DNA of 64,000 nt from Stieleria sp. JC731 (GCF_020966635.1 NZ_JAJKFQ010000001.1:62001-126000); one strand, 5' to 3'. Shown: positions 27,472-37,017, counted from the stretch's first letter. Notes: generated from the letters alone by a model not told the origin. Made by a program: numbers and translations.

Positions 27472-28260
27472 TTGTCAAACGCCTTGTATCTTCGAATCGA
27501 TGATCGTTGCTTGCCGTCAAGGCTTGCTTCATTGATCGGATTGCAGGTGCAATTTGCCGAAACGGATGGGCGGATCGCTTGGCTACGGTATGACCTTTCT
27601 TCGAAGGCCGGTGCAAGCAATTTGTCTTCCGAAGTCGAGCTGAGGTTCGCGTTGATTCCAGGGACAATGTACTGGGGGCGTGCCGATGGCGTTTTGGTTC
27701 AGCATGGCAAAGAGGTTCCTCGGCAGGTACTTCAAAACGAATTGAACTGGCAGTCGCTTGACGCTTATTTGGAATGGAGTGTGCCGGTTCCGCTGCTGGC
27801 GGGATCGTTTCAAGCTGACGATGAGGAATGTTCAGTATCGCTGCGACTTGTTCGCTGTGATGTTGAACGTCCATGCAACGCGATCATCGTTCAGCAGCGC
27901 GATCTTGTTTCGTGGGTTGATGATGCCAGTGATATCAGGTTGAAGCGTTTGCGGTGGTGTGTCGAGCGCCAGGGAAGGGCACTCGTTATCGGAGATCCGC
28001 TTCCACCGATCGAAGGACAACTGCTTTACCAAGACGGAAAAGTCCTTGTGCAAGCGGGGTACCGGTTTGATCCATTGGTTTCCAGCGATGAAGTCCGATC
28101 ACTCGTTCAATTCGAAAGAATCGAATCGATTCATGATCAGTCAGCTCTGCTGGTTTGTTTGGTTGATGAGCCATGGACCTTCGTACCGGACGATCAACTT
28201 CAAATGCTGTATCGAGCTTCAGTGAGAGCTTGGGCGGGTGACATAGGCGAAGCGATTTAG
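27472..28260 (+). CDS. Beta-rich protein of the MoxR cassette
   Basis: 262 residues, beta-strand rich, with no recognised catalytic motif. The TTG at 27472 is the only reasonable in-frame start, with GGGA about 22 bases upstream; a 119-base gap separates it from the MoxR gene. Stretches such as WLRYDLSSKAG, MYWGRADGVLVQHGKEVPRQ and ALVIGDPLPPIEGQLLYQDG look like bpX-type domains, but the number cannot be assigned. It probably binds the MoxR ATPase or a propeller protein. Confidence 0.6.
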   Translation: MSNALYLRIDDRCLPSRLASLIGLQVQFAETDGRIAWLRYDLSSKAGASNLSSEVELRFALIPGTMYWGRADGVLVQHGKEVPRQVLQNELNWQSLDAYLEWSVPVPLLAGSFQADDEECSVSLRLVRCDVERPCNAIIVQQRDLVSWVDDASDIRLKRLRWCVERQGRALVIGDPLPPIEGQLLYQDGKVLVQAGYRFDPLVSSDEVRSLVQFERIESIHDQSALLVCLVDEPWTFVPDDQLQMLYRASVRAWAGDIGEAI

Positions 28261-28300
28261 AACTCTCTTTTCACTTAGGTTGAATCCAAAGGCAGGCACC

Positions 28301-31045
28301 GTGACATCGAAGGAGCAATCAATTCGATCAGGATATTTGTGTCCGCCTGTTCCCGGTCTTTGGCAATGGCAGGATCGCGGAGATGCCATCACTTGGGTTT
28401 CGGGGGACGATGGCATAGCGGAAGAAACCGCCGCGATGGCGGGCCAGCTGCATCTTGTGCTCAGTGGGCTTGCCAAAAGAGTCGGTCAGCTTCCAGCGTT
28501 GACTTCCGCTTTGTTTGTACTAAACGCATGCAGCGATCGTTGGACGGCAGAACGCTGCAGAAAAAGACTGCTCGCGTTGGAATCGAAGTGGCACCCATCG
28601 GGCAAAGCCGATTTCGAAACGAAGACGGATCGTTTGAATTCGATCATCCAGTGGTTTGCAGATATCCAATCGCTACCCAAAGATTTGCGTCAGGGGGTCG
28701 AATCACAAATCGCCCTTTTGGAGTTTGTCTTAGCCGGTTGTCCCCATGAGTGTTTCGAGCTTAAAGGGAATGCGATGGAGGATATGCTCGTCGAACTCGG
28801 GTTGTCGTCGGAAGACCGGTCTGAACACTGGGGCCAAACATTTCAGTTGCATCCGCCGGAGTATCGCGTCAAGCAAGTTTGGCAATCGTTGCATAGCATG
28901 ACTTCGGTCGTGATCGACAAGGCGTCGTTACGAGACTTCCAGCGAACTGCGGTCACAAAGGTACCGATCCCCGGCAAAGCAGGCCTGATCGAAGAGCCAC
29001 CCAGCCGACCGATCAGCGAATTGTTATCGAGCTTACGCGTCGATGCTGAGCTTTGTGGAATCGCGTCGGCTGCGATGGATGTTTCCAGTTTGTTGGCGAT
29101 TCCACACCGGCCGAGCGATCCAAGTGATTTACCAACCGGCGGCGTTTCAGACGTTGTCAATCGAGGCGCGCCCGAGCGATTGCTGTTTACCGAACTTGCA
29201 CAGCCACCGATGGTCTTGCTGGCGAGGATCGCAACCGGTCAAGCGTTGTATTTAAGACGTGAGTCTCCGCCGGGGCCTTCGCCGAATTATCGCCCCGTGT
29301 TGATCGAGTCCACCATTCGAACTTGGGGCAAAAAACGCTGCCAAGCCATCGCGATCGCACTTGCGGTCGGTGCGATCGATGAACGCTTGGGGAAACCGCC
29401 AACCCGATTTTGGACGATTCAAGGACGCCTTCGTTATCAGGAAAATTTGGCCAGCCGTGAGGGTGTGGTTCAGCAACTCGAACGGCTCAGCACTGATGAA
29501 CAGCCCGGCGAAGCCATGCTTAAGTGGCTCGAAGCTGCCCGCGAAGAGCAGGACGTGTTTGCAGAGCCGATCGTTATCGCTAGTGAAGCGACCGAGTCCG
29601 ATCCGCGGTTTCGAATCGCACTGGATGAAATGCCGGTTGGAACGCTACTGGCAAGGATCGAATCAGACAACGTTATTCGTCTAATTCGGCGAACTTCCAG
29701 AGGGCAAGAAACCCTGCAGCAGCTATTGGTTGATGTTGATCAACGGGTTTCTGAAAGTGGCACCCAGGTGCACTTGGACAAAGCCGACAACTTATATTTG
29801 AATCAACAGTTGCCTCCGCTGCGAACTTCGGACACATGCGACGGGATGTGGATGGTCGCTATTGACCAATCCCGGGTGCTGGCGATCACGGCTGACCGAA
29901 GGCTGCTGTTGTATGACGAGCCGCAGAGTGGTGCGATCGAAGTCAATTCAGTGCTGCCCGCACGAACCGTCGTGGCCTATGAAGTTCGCGAGGATGCGAT
30001 TCGTGTGGTGCTAAAGCGTGAGCAGAATCGGCACTTCTTGATCCGCTTTTGGTTGGACACCTTTGGTGTCGACATTGTGCCGATCGATGATTGTGACTTT
30101 CCGAGTCCTAAGTACGCGATTGATCGCGGGAGCCTGCTTCGATTTTCCAAAGAGGTCGAATTGATCGACGCCGATGGTCATGTTCAGGATACGATTCCGC
30201 TGGGAAGCGATCAGAAGCATTTTGGTGGCCCAGTCATTGCGGATCCGAACAGGTTTTATGTTTTGACCGAACAGTCCGGCAAGATCGTTCAGCATCGACT
30301 GTCCTGTGATGTGATCCGCAAGCAGGTGGCAAGCTTCGTCAGAAACCGGTTCGGCAAAGTCGTGCCATTGGTGATGGATCTGAATGAGGTTTTCGGAGCA
30401 CCGTTGGATGTGATCGCCCATTCGACCAATCGCCAGTGGTTTGTTGTCCGTCAACATAATGATGCGAATTCGACTTACTGGGTCAACCAAGTGTCCGGAG
30501 AGTCGCTGACACGGACGCATGTTTCGAACATGTTTTTTGTCAGTCGGTTTGATCAAGCCGCCATTGGAAGCGTCCAGCTTCGGCAGTTGTTGAAGCAGGT
30601 CAACGCCGTATGTATCGCAACAGGGCAGTTGGGGATTCAGTTAAAACGTAACCGGGAGAAGAAGTTTGCAAGGGCTTCGAATGGGCATCTCGTTATCCAA
30701 GCTGAATCTCGAAGTGGCCGTTCTCACGCTTTATCGAACCCATACTCGATTAAAACCACCGACGGTACGTCTGCATGGAAGCTTCGTTCGGTGGACCTCG
30801 GGAACAACCGAGTCATCATGGATAGCCGCGGATTGTTGCATCTGATCAAAGGTAGTGACCGGTCGGAAATGACACTGGCTCTGGATGAGACCATCGTAAG
30901 CGGATGGACCAGCTGGGGAGAGGTTTTTGGGAATCGGTATTTCACCGGGCAGGCCGATTGTCCGCCTTCGGATGATGTTTTCCATTGGCTCAATGAGTTC
31001 ACGAGGCAATGTCTAGTGCTTCGTTCCAACTCGATTTTAGGATGA
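28301..31045 (+). CDS. Large MoxR-cassette protein with degenerate vWA-like segment and predicted beta-propeller
   Basis: 914 residues from GTG at 28301, with GGCAGG nearby; TTG at 28280 adds seven residues. The N-terminal part (about 1-300) is mainly helical. At about 320-360 PVLIESTIRTWGKKRCQAIAIALAVG has the shape of the first strand-helix of a vWA domain, but the MIDAS DxSxS is absent, as in the degenerate vWA region of bpX proteins. Residues about 480-760 show repeating strands ending in D/N-rich turns (LAITADRRLLLYDEPQSG, LLRFSKEVELIDADG, FYVLTEQSGKIVQHRL), which suggests a beta-propeller. The TGA stop coincides with the first bases of a REP element. It shares the cassette with the MoxR ATPase. 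Confidence 0.7.
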   Translation: MTSKEQSIRSGYLCPPVPGLWQWQDRGDAITWVSGDDGIAEETAAMAGQLHLVLSGLAKRVGQLPALTSALFVLNACSDRWTAERCRKRLLALESKWHPSGKADFETKTDRLNSIIQWFADIQSLPKDLRQGVESQIALLEFVLAGCPHECFELKGNAMEDMLVELGLSSEDRSEHWGQTFQLHPPEYRVKQVWQSLHSMTSVVIDKASLRDFQRTAVTKVPIPGKAGLIEEPPSRPISELLSSLRVDAELCGIASAAMDVSSLLAIPHRPSDPSDLPTGGVSDVVNRGAPERLLFTELAQPPMVLLARIATGQALYLRRESPPGPSPNYRPVLIESTIRTWGKKRCQAIAIALAVGAIDERLGKPPTRFWTIQGRLRYQENLASREGVVQQLERLSTDEQPGEAMLKWLEAAREEQDVFAEPIVIASEATESDPRFRIALDEMPVGTLLARIESDNVIRLIRRTSRGQETLQQLLVDVDQRVSESGTQVHLDKADNLYLNQQLPPLRTSDTCDGMWMVAIDQSRVLAITADRRLLLYDEPQSGAIEVNSVLPARTVVAYEVREDAIRVVLKREQNRHFLIRFWLDTFGVDIVPIDDCDFPSPKYAIDRGSLLRFSKEVELIDADGHVQDTIPLGSDQKHFGGPVIADPNRFYVLTEQSGKIVQHRLSCDVIRKQVASFVRNRFGKVVPLVMDLNEVFGAPLDVIAHSTNRQWFVVRQHNDANSTYWVNQVSGESLTRTHVSNMFFVSRFDQAAIGSVQLRQLLKQVNAVCIATGQLGIQLKRNREKKFARASNGHLVIQAESRSGRSHALSNPYSIKTTDGTSAWKLRSVDLGNNRVIMDSRGLLHLIKGSDRSEMTLALDETIVSGWTSWGEVFGNRYFTGQADCPPSDDVFHWLNEFTRQCLVLRSNSILG

Positions 31046-31106
31046 GTCGTATGGCGCCGGCCACGGTTTGAGTGCAGTAACCGGGGCTAACGCCCGTCGG
31101 CTGATG
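31043..31106. repeat. REP pair inside the MoxR cassette
   Basis: TGAGTCGTATGGCGCCGGCC followed by an opposed AACCGGGGCTAACGCCCGTC, variants of the REP family seen in the large arrays. The TGAG foot of the first element provides the stop codon of the preceding gene. The 81-base gap before the next gene is almost filled by this pair. Confidence 0.7.
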
Positions 31107-31126
31107 ACCCGAACCCGCATTTTCAT

Positions 31127-34021
31127 ATGGAACGAAGCACTAGTATCCTGATCAAATTGAATCGCCAAGCAGCGACCGTGGCGATGGATCGTTCGAGGGC
31201 AAAGGCCAGCGATGTGAATCGTGGCGGTGTGGTTCAAGGTTTCTTCCTGCGCACCAATCGATTGATTGACGTGCTGATTGAGCTGCGGGAACGGAAGTTG
31301 TCCGGACGATGTTATTTGCTTCCCCGGTCCCGAACAGACATCAAGCCCGACGGCATCGTGTTTTTGGCGGATGATGGGTTGCCTCAGCGCGGTCTTCCAA
31401 GCGGCATCGTTGTCTTAAAAAGACTTCGTAAACCGGCGACGCCGAAGGTTTGGATTCCATGCGACGCAGAGCTTTCGGTACAGCTGCCCGATCATATTAT
31501 CGATGGGGTGTTTCCGAAGCACTTTGATGACTTGGTTTGGTTTTCGAATCTGGGGTTGGTTGGGTTCGGATCGGGGGATCGGGTTCGCTGTCATGATTGG
31601 ATTCAGACGCCTGCTGCAACATCGATGCAGTCGTGGGTAAGGCCTCCAGAAGTCGATATCATTCCAAGCCGACTAACTGAACTTTCTTCGCTGCAACTAC
31701 CCACGGATGATTCGTTTGATCAACAGATGCAGCGCGAGCTTGGTGTCTCGGATTTGCAGCTATGGGATTCCGATCAACCGAACAGTGGTGCTCAATCCGG
31801 TTCAATGCTTGCTCGAAGTGGGCAGTGGCTGTTGGCTAAGCTCGACAGGCTTGCAAAAGGACTTAACCGAAAGAAAGACGATGACGCCGAACCGCAGGAA
31901 TCTCGGTCTCAGCGATCGCCTGCAAATCTCCAGTCGAAGCAAATCGGTCGGGTTTCGGGAACGGGAGCAGGAGGGGCAGGGATCGCGGCAAAAATTTCGG
32001 CGGCGATGGCGATGCGTCTTGCATCGATGTTGCAGGAGCAACGCGAAAAACAGATCGACAAGCTGCTCGGGATGCTGAAAGATGATCCCGATCGTGGCTT
32101 GAAATTTGCAATTCCGATCGGTGGTCTGACCAATGCCTTTCGCGGATTCGCGATGCCTGGTCTGACGCTCGCATCGCGGCTGGCGAATTACTCGTTTGAT
32201 GGATTGACCGGTGGTGGTGCAATCGACCTATGGGCGATCGGCGATCAGTACCAAGCGAAGCTGCGACAGTCGTATCGTGAACTTGCAAACCAAGAAGTCG
32301 CGGCGGGACGATTCCGCCGCGCTGCGTATATCTATGCGCATTTGCTGAACGATTTTCATGAAGCCGCAAAAGTACTGGAACGCGGTCATTTCTATGCCGA
32401 AGCAGCGGTTTTGCATCGCGATAAATTGAAGTCTCTGCCGAATGCCGCTCGGTGCTTGGCGTTGGGCGGGCAGTATGAGCAAGCGGCAAAGATCTACATC
32501 GATCTATCCAACTATGAGCAAGCTGGCGAAGTTTACCTTAAGGCTGATGAGCCACAGCTCGCCAGCGAGATGTTCGAACATGCCTATGCAAAAGCACTCT
32601 CGCGCGGGGCAGTCATACACGCGGCGAAAATCCTAAGCGATAAACTCGCAAGGCATGACGAAGCGATCGAATTGCTTTGCCGGCAATGGCCCAGCGGCAA
32701 TGAGGTGACTGATTCGGCAAAGCTGGCGTTCGATTGGATGGGCCGCGATGGGTTACACGATCAAGCTGATAAATTCTTGCAGCGACTATTGGATCAGGCT
32801 GATGAAAGTTGCTTCGCGGATGTCGCCAAAATTACAGGTCACCATCGAAAGCGATATCCAGAAAGAACGCTGCAATTAAAGTTTGATGACACGTGCAGAC
32901 TGGCGGTTTCCCGAGCTTTGAAATCTGGTTCAAGTTTGGTCCAAGATGAAGTCCTCGCAATGATGCGGATTCTTGACCACCGAGACGTGCAGCTGAGGCG
33001 TGATTGCCTGTTGTATGAAACGCATCGCGGTGTCCAATCGGATCAACAAACCGCACGTCAGTCTGTTGATCGAGTTCGCGGTGACGTCTTCGCCGAGATC
33101 GGGGCACTGCAGTTGGATCGGCGTTTGCTCTACACCGATTTTCAAATCTTTAAGAGCCAGTTGCTGGCGGTTGGTGTTCGGAGCGATCGGTTGCAGCTTC
33201 ATCGAGTAGAGATCGATTCGTCGATGCGATTTTCCAATCGAGTCCATTCCGGCGCGGTAAAGCTGAGTGTGCCGTGGGAAGAGCATCCACCGTGGATCTC
33301 GTCGACAGGATTTGATCGAAGCCACAAGGCCGATAGCGTGCGTGTCTATGCAGAGACCTATCGAGATCTATTAGAAACGGCTCGGCATGATGAAAATGTG
33401 CCTCCCATCGGGTTGTTTGTCGCGGCACGACGCGGGATCGTTGCCGCGGTGGGAGAGATCGGCAAGCAAGAGTGGATTGTGGTGCAGGACCGGGATCGTT
33501 TTTTACTTGCAGATGCCGCAGTGTCGCATGACCTGTCGATCTATCTAAACGATGAACTCAGCGAACGTATGTCAGCAGTCGCGCCAGCCAAGCTAGCTGT
33601 TGTCGAAGGCCAGCCCTTCGTTGCCATTGGGGCGAAGCTGATTACGACGAAGGCAAACACCACAGAATGTTGGGAATTAGATTCCGACGTTCGCTGTATT
33701 GTCAGTTCGCGCCCCAGGACAAGGCGCCGACTTGCGATTGTCACGGAGTCCAGTTTGGAGATTCGCTATCTGGACTCGCAAACTTCGATCAAGCTGTGTT
33801 CGGACCATCAATACGATCAGGTGATGATCTTTCCTAGTGGCAACATCGTTGCTTGGGCAGGCGACACGTTGCATTGCTTCGCGATTCGCGATGGCGTTGG
33901 TCGTCGCGTCGGGATTTTGAAAGTAGGGGATCAAACACCCGTGAAGCTTTTGCAGGTGAACACCAACCTGTTGGCCCTCGCATTTAGCGATGGCATGGTA
34001 CGGCTCTATCGATTGAAGTAG
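31127..34021 (+). CDS. bpX6-like protein with helical repeats and predicted C-terminal beta-propeller
   Basis: 964 residues. The N-terminal quarter is beta-rich (DVLIELRERKLSGRCYLLPR). A basic Gly/Ala-rich linker (about 270-310) with KIGRVSGTG-like composition leads to DDPDRGLKFAIPIGG, a segment I associate with the bpX6 domain, then TPR-like helices (about 385-540: YRELANQEVAAGRFRRAAYIYAHLL, YEQAAKIYIDLSNYEQAGEVYL). The C-terminal 400 residues are strand-rich with LSIYLNDELSERM and WELDSDVRCIVSSR, consistent with a propeller. ATG at 31127; MDRSRA at residue 20 is an alternative. It is the last gene of the cassette. Confidence 0.7.
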   Translation: MERSTSILIKLNRQAATVAMDRSRAKASDVNRGGVVQGFFLRTNRLIDVLIELRERKLSGRCYLLPRSRTDIKPDGIVFLADDGLPQRGLPSGIVVLKRLRKPATPKVWIPCDAELSVQLPDHIIDGVFPKHFDDLVWFSNLGLVGFGSGDRVRCHDWIQTPAATSMQSWVRPPEVDIIPSRLTELSSLQLPTDDSFDQQMQRELGVSDLQLWDSDQPNSGAQSGSMLARSGQWLLAKLDRLAKGLNRKKDDDAEPQESRSQRSPANLQSKQIGRVSGTGAGGAGIAAKISAAMAMRLASMLQEQREKQIDKLLGMLKDDPDRGLKFAIPIGGLTNAFRGFAMPGLTLASRLANYSFDGLTGGGAIDLWAIGDQYQAKLRQSYRELANQEVAAGRFRRAAYIYAHLLNDFHEAAKVLERGHFYAEAAVLHRDKLKSLPNAARCLALGGQYEQAAKIYIDLSNYEQAGEVYLKADEPQLASEMFEHAYAKALSRGAVIHAAKILSDKLARHDEAIELLCRQWPSGNEVTDSAKLAFDWMGRDGLHDQADKFLQRLLDQADESCFADVAKITGHHRKRYPERTLQLKFDDTCRLAVSRALKSGSSLVQDEVLAMMRILDHRDVQLRRDCLLYETHRGVQSDQQTARQSVDRVRGDVFAEIGALQLDRRLLYTDFQIFKSQLLAVGVRSDRLQLHRVEIDSSMRFSNRVHSGAVKLSVPWEEHPPWISSTGFDRSHKADSVRVYAETYRDLLETARHDENVPPIGLFVAARRGIVAAVGEIGKQEWIVVQDRDRFLLADAAVSHDLSIYLNDELSERMSAVAPAKLAVVEGQPFVAIGAKLITTKANTTECWELDSDVRCIVSSRPRTRRRLAIVTESSLEIRYLDSQTSIKLCSDHQYDQVMIFPSGNIVAWAGDTLHCFAIRDGVGRRVGILKVGDQTPVKLLQVNTNLLALAFSDGMVRLYRLK

Positions 34022-34107
34022 TGCGGATCATGAACCGCATCAGATCGTCGCTGAACTCGCCCGGTGAATGCGCTGGAACTGGTGCCTACCCGCAAGGTTC
34101 ATTGCAG

Positions 34108-35163
34108 CTAGCCACGGGGTTCGTTACAGCTAGCACAATGCAGTGCACCCAGTCCCCAAATCATTTCGCGGCAATTGACCGTGATAACTTTGATGTCGGG
34201 GGTGCTTTGGCGTGCAATTCTGGTCAGGATTTCCTCAGCCTGCTTGTCGGACTCTTCGTGTCCAAACGTCGGAATTAGCAGACCATGTGGGCCGACACGC
34301 AGGAAATTGCAATAGCTCTCGGGGACGCGTGAATCATCGATGTAACGTGGCGGTGGCGTTGGCAATCGATGGACGGTCACGTGGGGTGAAGTTTCTTTTC
34401 CCCATTGGCAAAGTTGTTCGTAGTTGGCTTCGAGACCTTCACGATTGGGATCGTTGGGGTCGCTAGAGACTGCAACAACGATGTTGCTGGCGTCGATGAA
34501 CCGAACAAGTTGGTCGATATGCCCATCGGTGTCATCGCCTTCAAGGGCGCCGCCATCAACCCAGACGATCTCGCGTGCTCCGCAAAGTTGTTCGAACCTT
34601 TCGGTGGCTTGCTGTTTTGTCAGGCCCGGGTTGCGGGTGTCGGTGATCAAGCAATCCGTCGTGGTCAGCAGTCGGCCGGTGCCATCCCATTCCAACGCGC
34701 CACCTTCGACACAGAGTCCACCATCGATATGCGGCCAGTTCGCATGGGAGATGATTTTTTCGGTCGCAGCGTTGTCCAAATCCCACGGCGGATACTTTCC
34801 ACCCCAGGAGTTGAATTGCCATTCGATTGCGGAGTGCTTTCCGCTTTCGTCAACGACGAACGTAGGTCCGTAGTCACGGATCCAGCAATCGTTTGTTGGG
34901 ATCTCGACCCAGTGAACTCGATCATGTTGCTCGATGACCGATTGGGCTTGTTGTCGAAGCTCTGGCCCACCGATCAAGCAGACGTCCGCAAATTGAGCGG
35001 CTGCGAGAATGAACGCGCTGAAACGTTCAGGGATGCTATCAAAGTGACCTGGCCAAGTGTTGGGATTGTGGGGCCAAGCGAGCCAGATTGCCTTGGCATG
35101 TTCCCACTCGGCGGGCACACGTTTTCCGCCGGCATCGTGTGGCGCATTAGTCACTGTGTTCAC
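34108..35163 (-). CDS. aguA: Agmatine deiminase (PPAD family)
   Basis: 351 residues. Converts agmatine to N-carbamoylputrescine and ammonia, a step towards putrescine. The family features are present: PAEWEHAKAIWLAWPHN near the start, WIRDYGPTFVVDE, an EGGALE guanidine-binding segment, GALEGDDTDGHIDQLVRF with its Asp and His, and the nucleophilic Cys in the C-terminal GALHCASCNEPRG. The gene begins with GTG at 35163. No N-carbamoylputrescine amidase gene is adjacent, so the next step must be encoded elsewhere. The short 34022-34107 interval to the convergent MoxR cassette holds nothing recognised. Confidence 0.92.
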   Translation of the reverse strand: MNTVTNAPHDAGGKRVPAEWEHAKAIWLAWPHNPNTWPGHFDSIPERFSAFILAAAQFADVCLIGGPELRQQAQSVIEQHDRVHWVEIPTNDCWIRDYGPTFVVDESGKHSAIEWQFNSWGGKYPPWDLDNAATEKIISHANWPHIDGGLCVEGGALEWDGTGRLLTTTDCLITDTRNPGLTKQQATERFEQLCGAREIVWVDGGALEGDDTDGHIDQLVRFIDASNIVVAVSSDPNDPNREGLEANYEQLCQWGKETSPHVTVHRLPTPPPRYIDDSRVPESYCNFLRVGPHGLLIPTFGHEESDKQAEEILTRIARQSTPDIKVITVNCREMIWGLGALHCASCNEPRG

Positions 35164-35387
35164 ATCAAGTGATGAAGTAGGGGGCAGTCCGAAGCATGGG
35201 CAGCGTAGGCGGGGGCGACGGGCTTTGCCGGTTTAGGAAGCTTGTGTGGATTGTGATCGTGGTTCGGCGCTGGCAAATCTGTGGTTGGATGAAACCGGTG
35301 TTGATTTGCTTGCGGGGGATGGGCTTTTCAGGTGTTATTGGCCCTAGAATCAGGCGATCACGATCTCAAGCGAGAGAGGCAAGTCAA

Positions 35388-35669
35388 CTATTCGACTTTG
35401 ATTTCTTCTTTGACTTTCTGCACAAAGTGTGGCGACTTACCGCCTTTGGAGAGCTCTTTGGCTCGTTTGTCCGCTTCACCTTTCTTGTCGAAATCAAAGA
35501 CCGCGACTCGCTTGAGGTTTTGACTGAAAACCCCCCAATAGAGACGCATGCGGACATGATCGGACGCCTTGGATCGCTTGCTGGATTTCTTCTTTTTTGA
35601 CGCGAGCGCCTTTTCTGCGGCTTCGGCTTCGGCAGCTTTTTCGGCTCGGCTAACGACCTTTCGGGCCAT
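35388..35669 (-). CDS. Small basic protein, unknown function
   Basis: 93 residues, ATG at 35669. The N-terminal half is Lys/Ala/Glu-rich and probably a helical or disordered basic tail (EKAAEAEAAEKALASKKKKSSKRSK); the second half is a short alpha/beta module (RLYWGVFSQNLKRVAVFDFDKKGEADKRAKELS, then PHFVQKVKEEI) that recurs in planctomycetes. It may bind nucleic acid or ribosomes. A longer overlapping frame in another phase (35384-35803) has no support. Confidence 0.65.
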   Translation of the reverse strand: MARKVVSRAEKAAEAEAAEKALASKKKKSSKRSKASDHVRMRLYWGVFSQNLKRVAVFDFDKKGEADKRAKELSKGGKSPHFVQKVKEEIKVE

Positions 35670-36033
35670 GGACAGGTAGCGGGCTTTAGAGTGAAGAATC
35701 TTTTAAAAACGTTTTGTAGCGTAGCAGTTGACCGGACAGGTCGCCACGGGGGAAAAGTCAAGTTTTGTGGCCTTCTCACTCGGTAGTAGGGTGTTGGCCG
35801 CAAAGGTGAACCACCCGGTTGGGCTATCTTGCAAAATGATCGCTACCCGCGAACGCAATTGTCGCGTATGCTTGCCGGATATCAGGAGTATTCCGCGCTG
35901 GCGCGGTGTGCTGGGCCATTGGTACAAATCGTACGATATCCGGGCTTAGACACTGAATTTCGCCTTCGAAGCCGAGAAATCTGTCGGCGAGTTGAGCGTG
36001 GAGTCGAATAACATCGATCGGAGAGAAGCAACG
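35670..36033. other. Intergenic region upstream of the hibernation factor gene
   Basis: About 360 bases between the divergent small basic protein gene and the hpf gene. It must contain the promoters for both. The 35728-35949 and 35829-36011 frames have no domain support. I saw no intrinsic terminator, and no sigma-54 site of full consensus. Confidence 0.4.
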
Positions 36034-36381
36034 ATGCAGGTAAGTGTTTCGGCACGCCACGGCAGTCTTCAGCCGGGTGACCAAGAGCTAATTGAAGAGA
36101 AGGCCACAAAACTTAGGCGTTTGAACGATCGGATCAACGCAATCGAAGTGACTGTGGATCTGGAGCACACTGAGAAGCCTGTTGTCGAAATCCAAGTCTC
36201 GATCGAACACGCTGGGGAATGCGTGTCACATGCCGACGCGAGCACCGTGATTGCGGCATTGGATATGGCGATCCCTAAGGTGGAGCAGCAGCTTCGCCGC
36301 GTTAAAGAGAAAATGACCGGTCACCGAGCCACCGGACACAAACACATTGAGGCTCCCACGCCGGACGAAGCCGAGTCCTGA
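36034..36381 (+). CDS. Ribosome hibernation promoting factor (short HPF/RaiA type)
   Basis: 115 residues from ATG at 36034, which is preceded by a GGAGAGAAG ribosome binding site; an in-frame extension to 35992 is not needed. The sequence has the beta-alpha-beta-beta-beta-alpha order of HPF: MQVSVSARHGSLQPGDQELIEEKATKLRR, VTVDLEHTEKPVVEIQVSIEH, then DASTVIAALDMAIPKVEQQLRRVKEKM. Short HPFs bind the decoding centre and drive 70S inactivation in stationary phase. It lies 64 bases upstream of the PtsN-like gene, an order also seen in many proteobacteria next to rpoN. Confidence 0.88.
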   Translation: MQVSVSARHGSLQPGDQELIEEKATKLRRLNDRINAIEVTVDLEHTEKPVVEIQVSIEHAGECVSHADASTVIAALDMAIPKVEQQLRRVKEKMTGHRATGHKHIEAPTPDEAES

Positions 36382-36445
36382 TTTGGACCCGGCTTTGATA
36401 TCCGTGTGGGGAAGAACCACCCACTCATTAATATAATCCACACCA

Positions 36446-36925
36446 ATGAAGTTTGCAGATTTCATCTCAACACCGTCGATCAAGGCGGAACTCCAGGCTA
36501 AGACAAAAGAGCAGGCGATCGAAGAGCTTGTCGGAAGTCTTCTGGAAGCCGGCGAAATCGACGCGGATCAACGCGAAGACATCATCGCCGCGATCATGAA
36601 ACGCGAGGAGCTGGGATCGACTGGTATCGGTCGCGGCGTCGCGGTTCCTCACACCAAGCATCCCAGCGTTCAAAAGTTGGTTGGCACGGTTGGGGTCAGC
36701 GAAGAAGGCGTCGACTTCGATTCGCTCGACGGTGAGCGTGTTCAGTTGTTTTTCTTGCTGATCAGCCCTCCAGAACGTCCCGGCGATCACCTTCGCGCTC
36801 TAGAAAACATCTCGCGTCAACTTCGCGACGAAACCTTTTGCCGTTTTCTTAAGCAGAGCAAAACGCCCGACGATATTTCGCAGCTGTTGCAAGAAGCTGA
36901 CGACAACCAGTTCGCCACTGGCTGA
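36446..36925 (+). CDS. ptsN: PTS EIIA-Ntr-like regulatory protein (PtsN)
   Basis: 159 residues of the fructose/Ntr-type EIIA family. The phosphorylatable His lies at about residue 69 in RGVAVPHTKHPSV, after the usual KREELGSTGIG sequence; the helical end EDNQ-type region follows. It should accept a phosphoryl group from HPr and act as a regulator of metabolism rather than a transport component, as there is no EIIB or EIIC nearby. It lies between the HPF and HPr genes, with 64 and 92 bases between them. Confidence 0.9.
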   Translation: MKFADFISTPSIKAELQAKTKEQAIEELVGSLLEAGEIDADQREDIIAAIMKREELGSTGIGRGVAVPHTKHPSVQKLVGTVGVSEEGVDFDSLDGERVQLFFLLISPPERPGDHLRALENISRQLRDETFCRFLKQSKTPDDISQLLQEADDNQFATG

Positions 36926-37017
36926 TGATTGCCGGCGGAGGCATGAACGCCGCCGCCATTGCCTCACTGTAAAACAAACCCACACCTCGCCCCACGCACC
37001 TCGTCCCCACCTGCCGC

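Noticed and set aside
35384-35803. 139-codon frame on the minus strand overlapping the small basic protein
   Set aside because: Its product is Arg/Pro/Ser-rich out-of-frame shadow; the 93-residue frame at 35388-35669 has a better start and composition.
35880-35930. Sigma-54 promoter ahead of hpf
   Set aside because: TGGCGCGGTGTGCT has the right outline but is one base short between the -24 and -12 elements.
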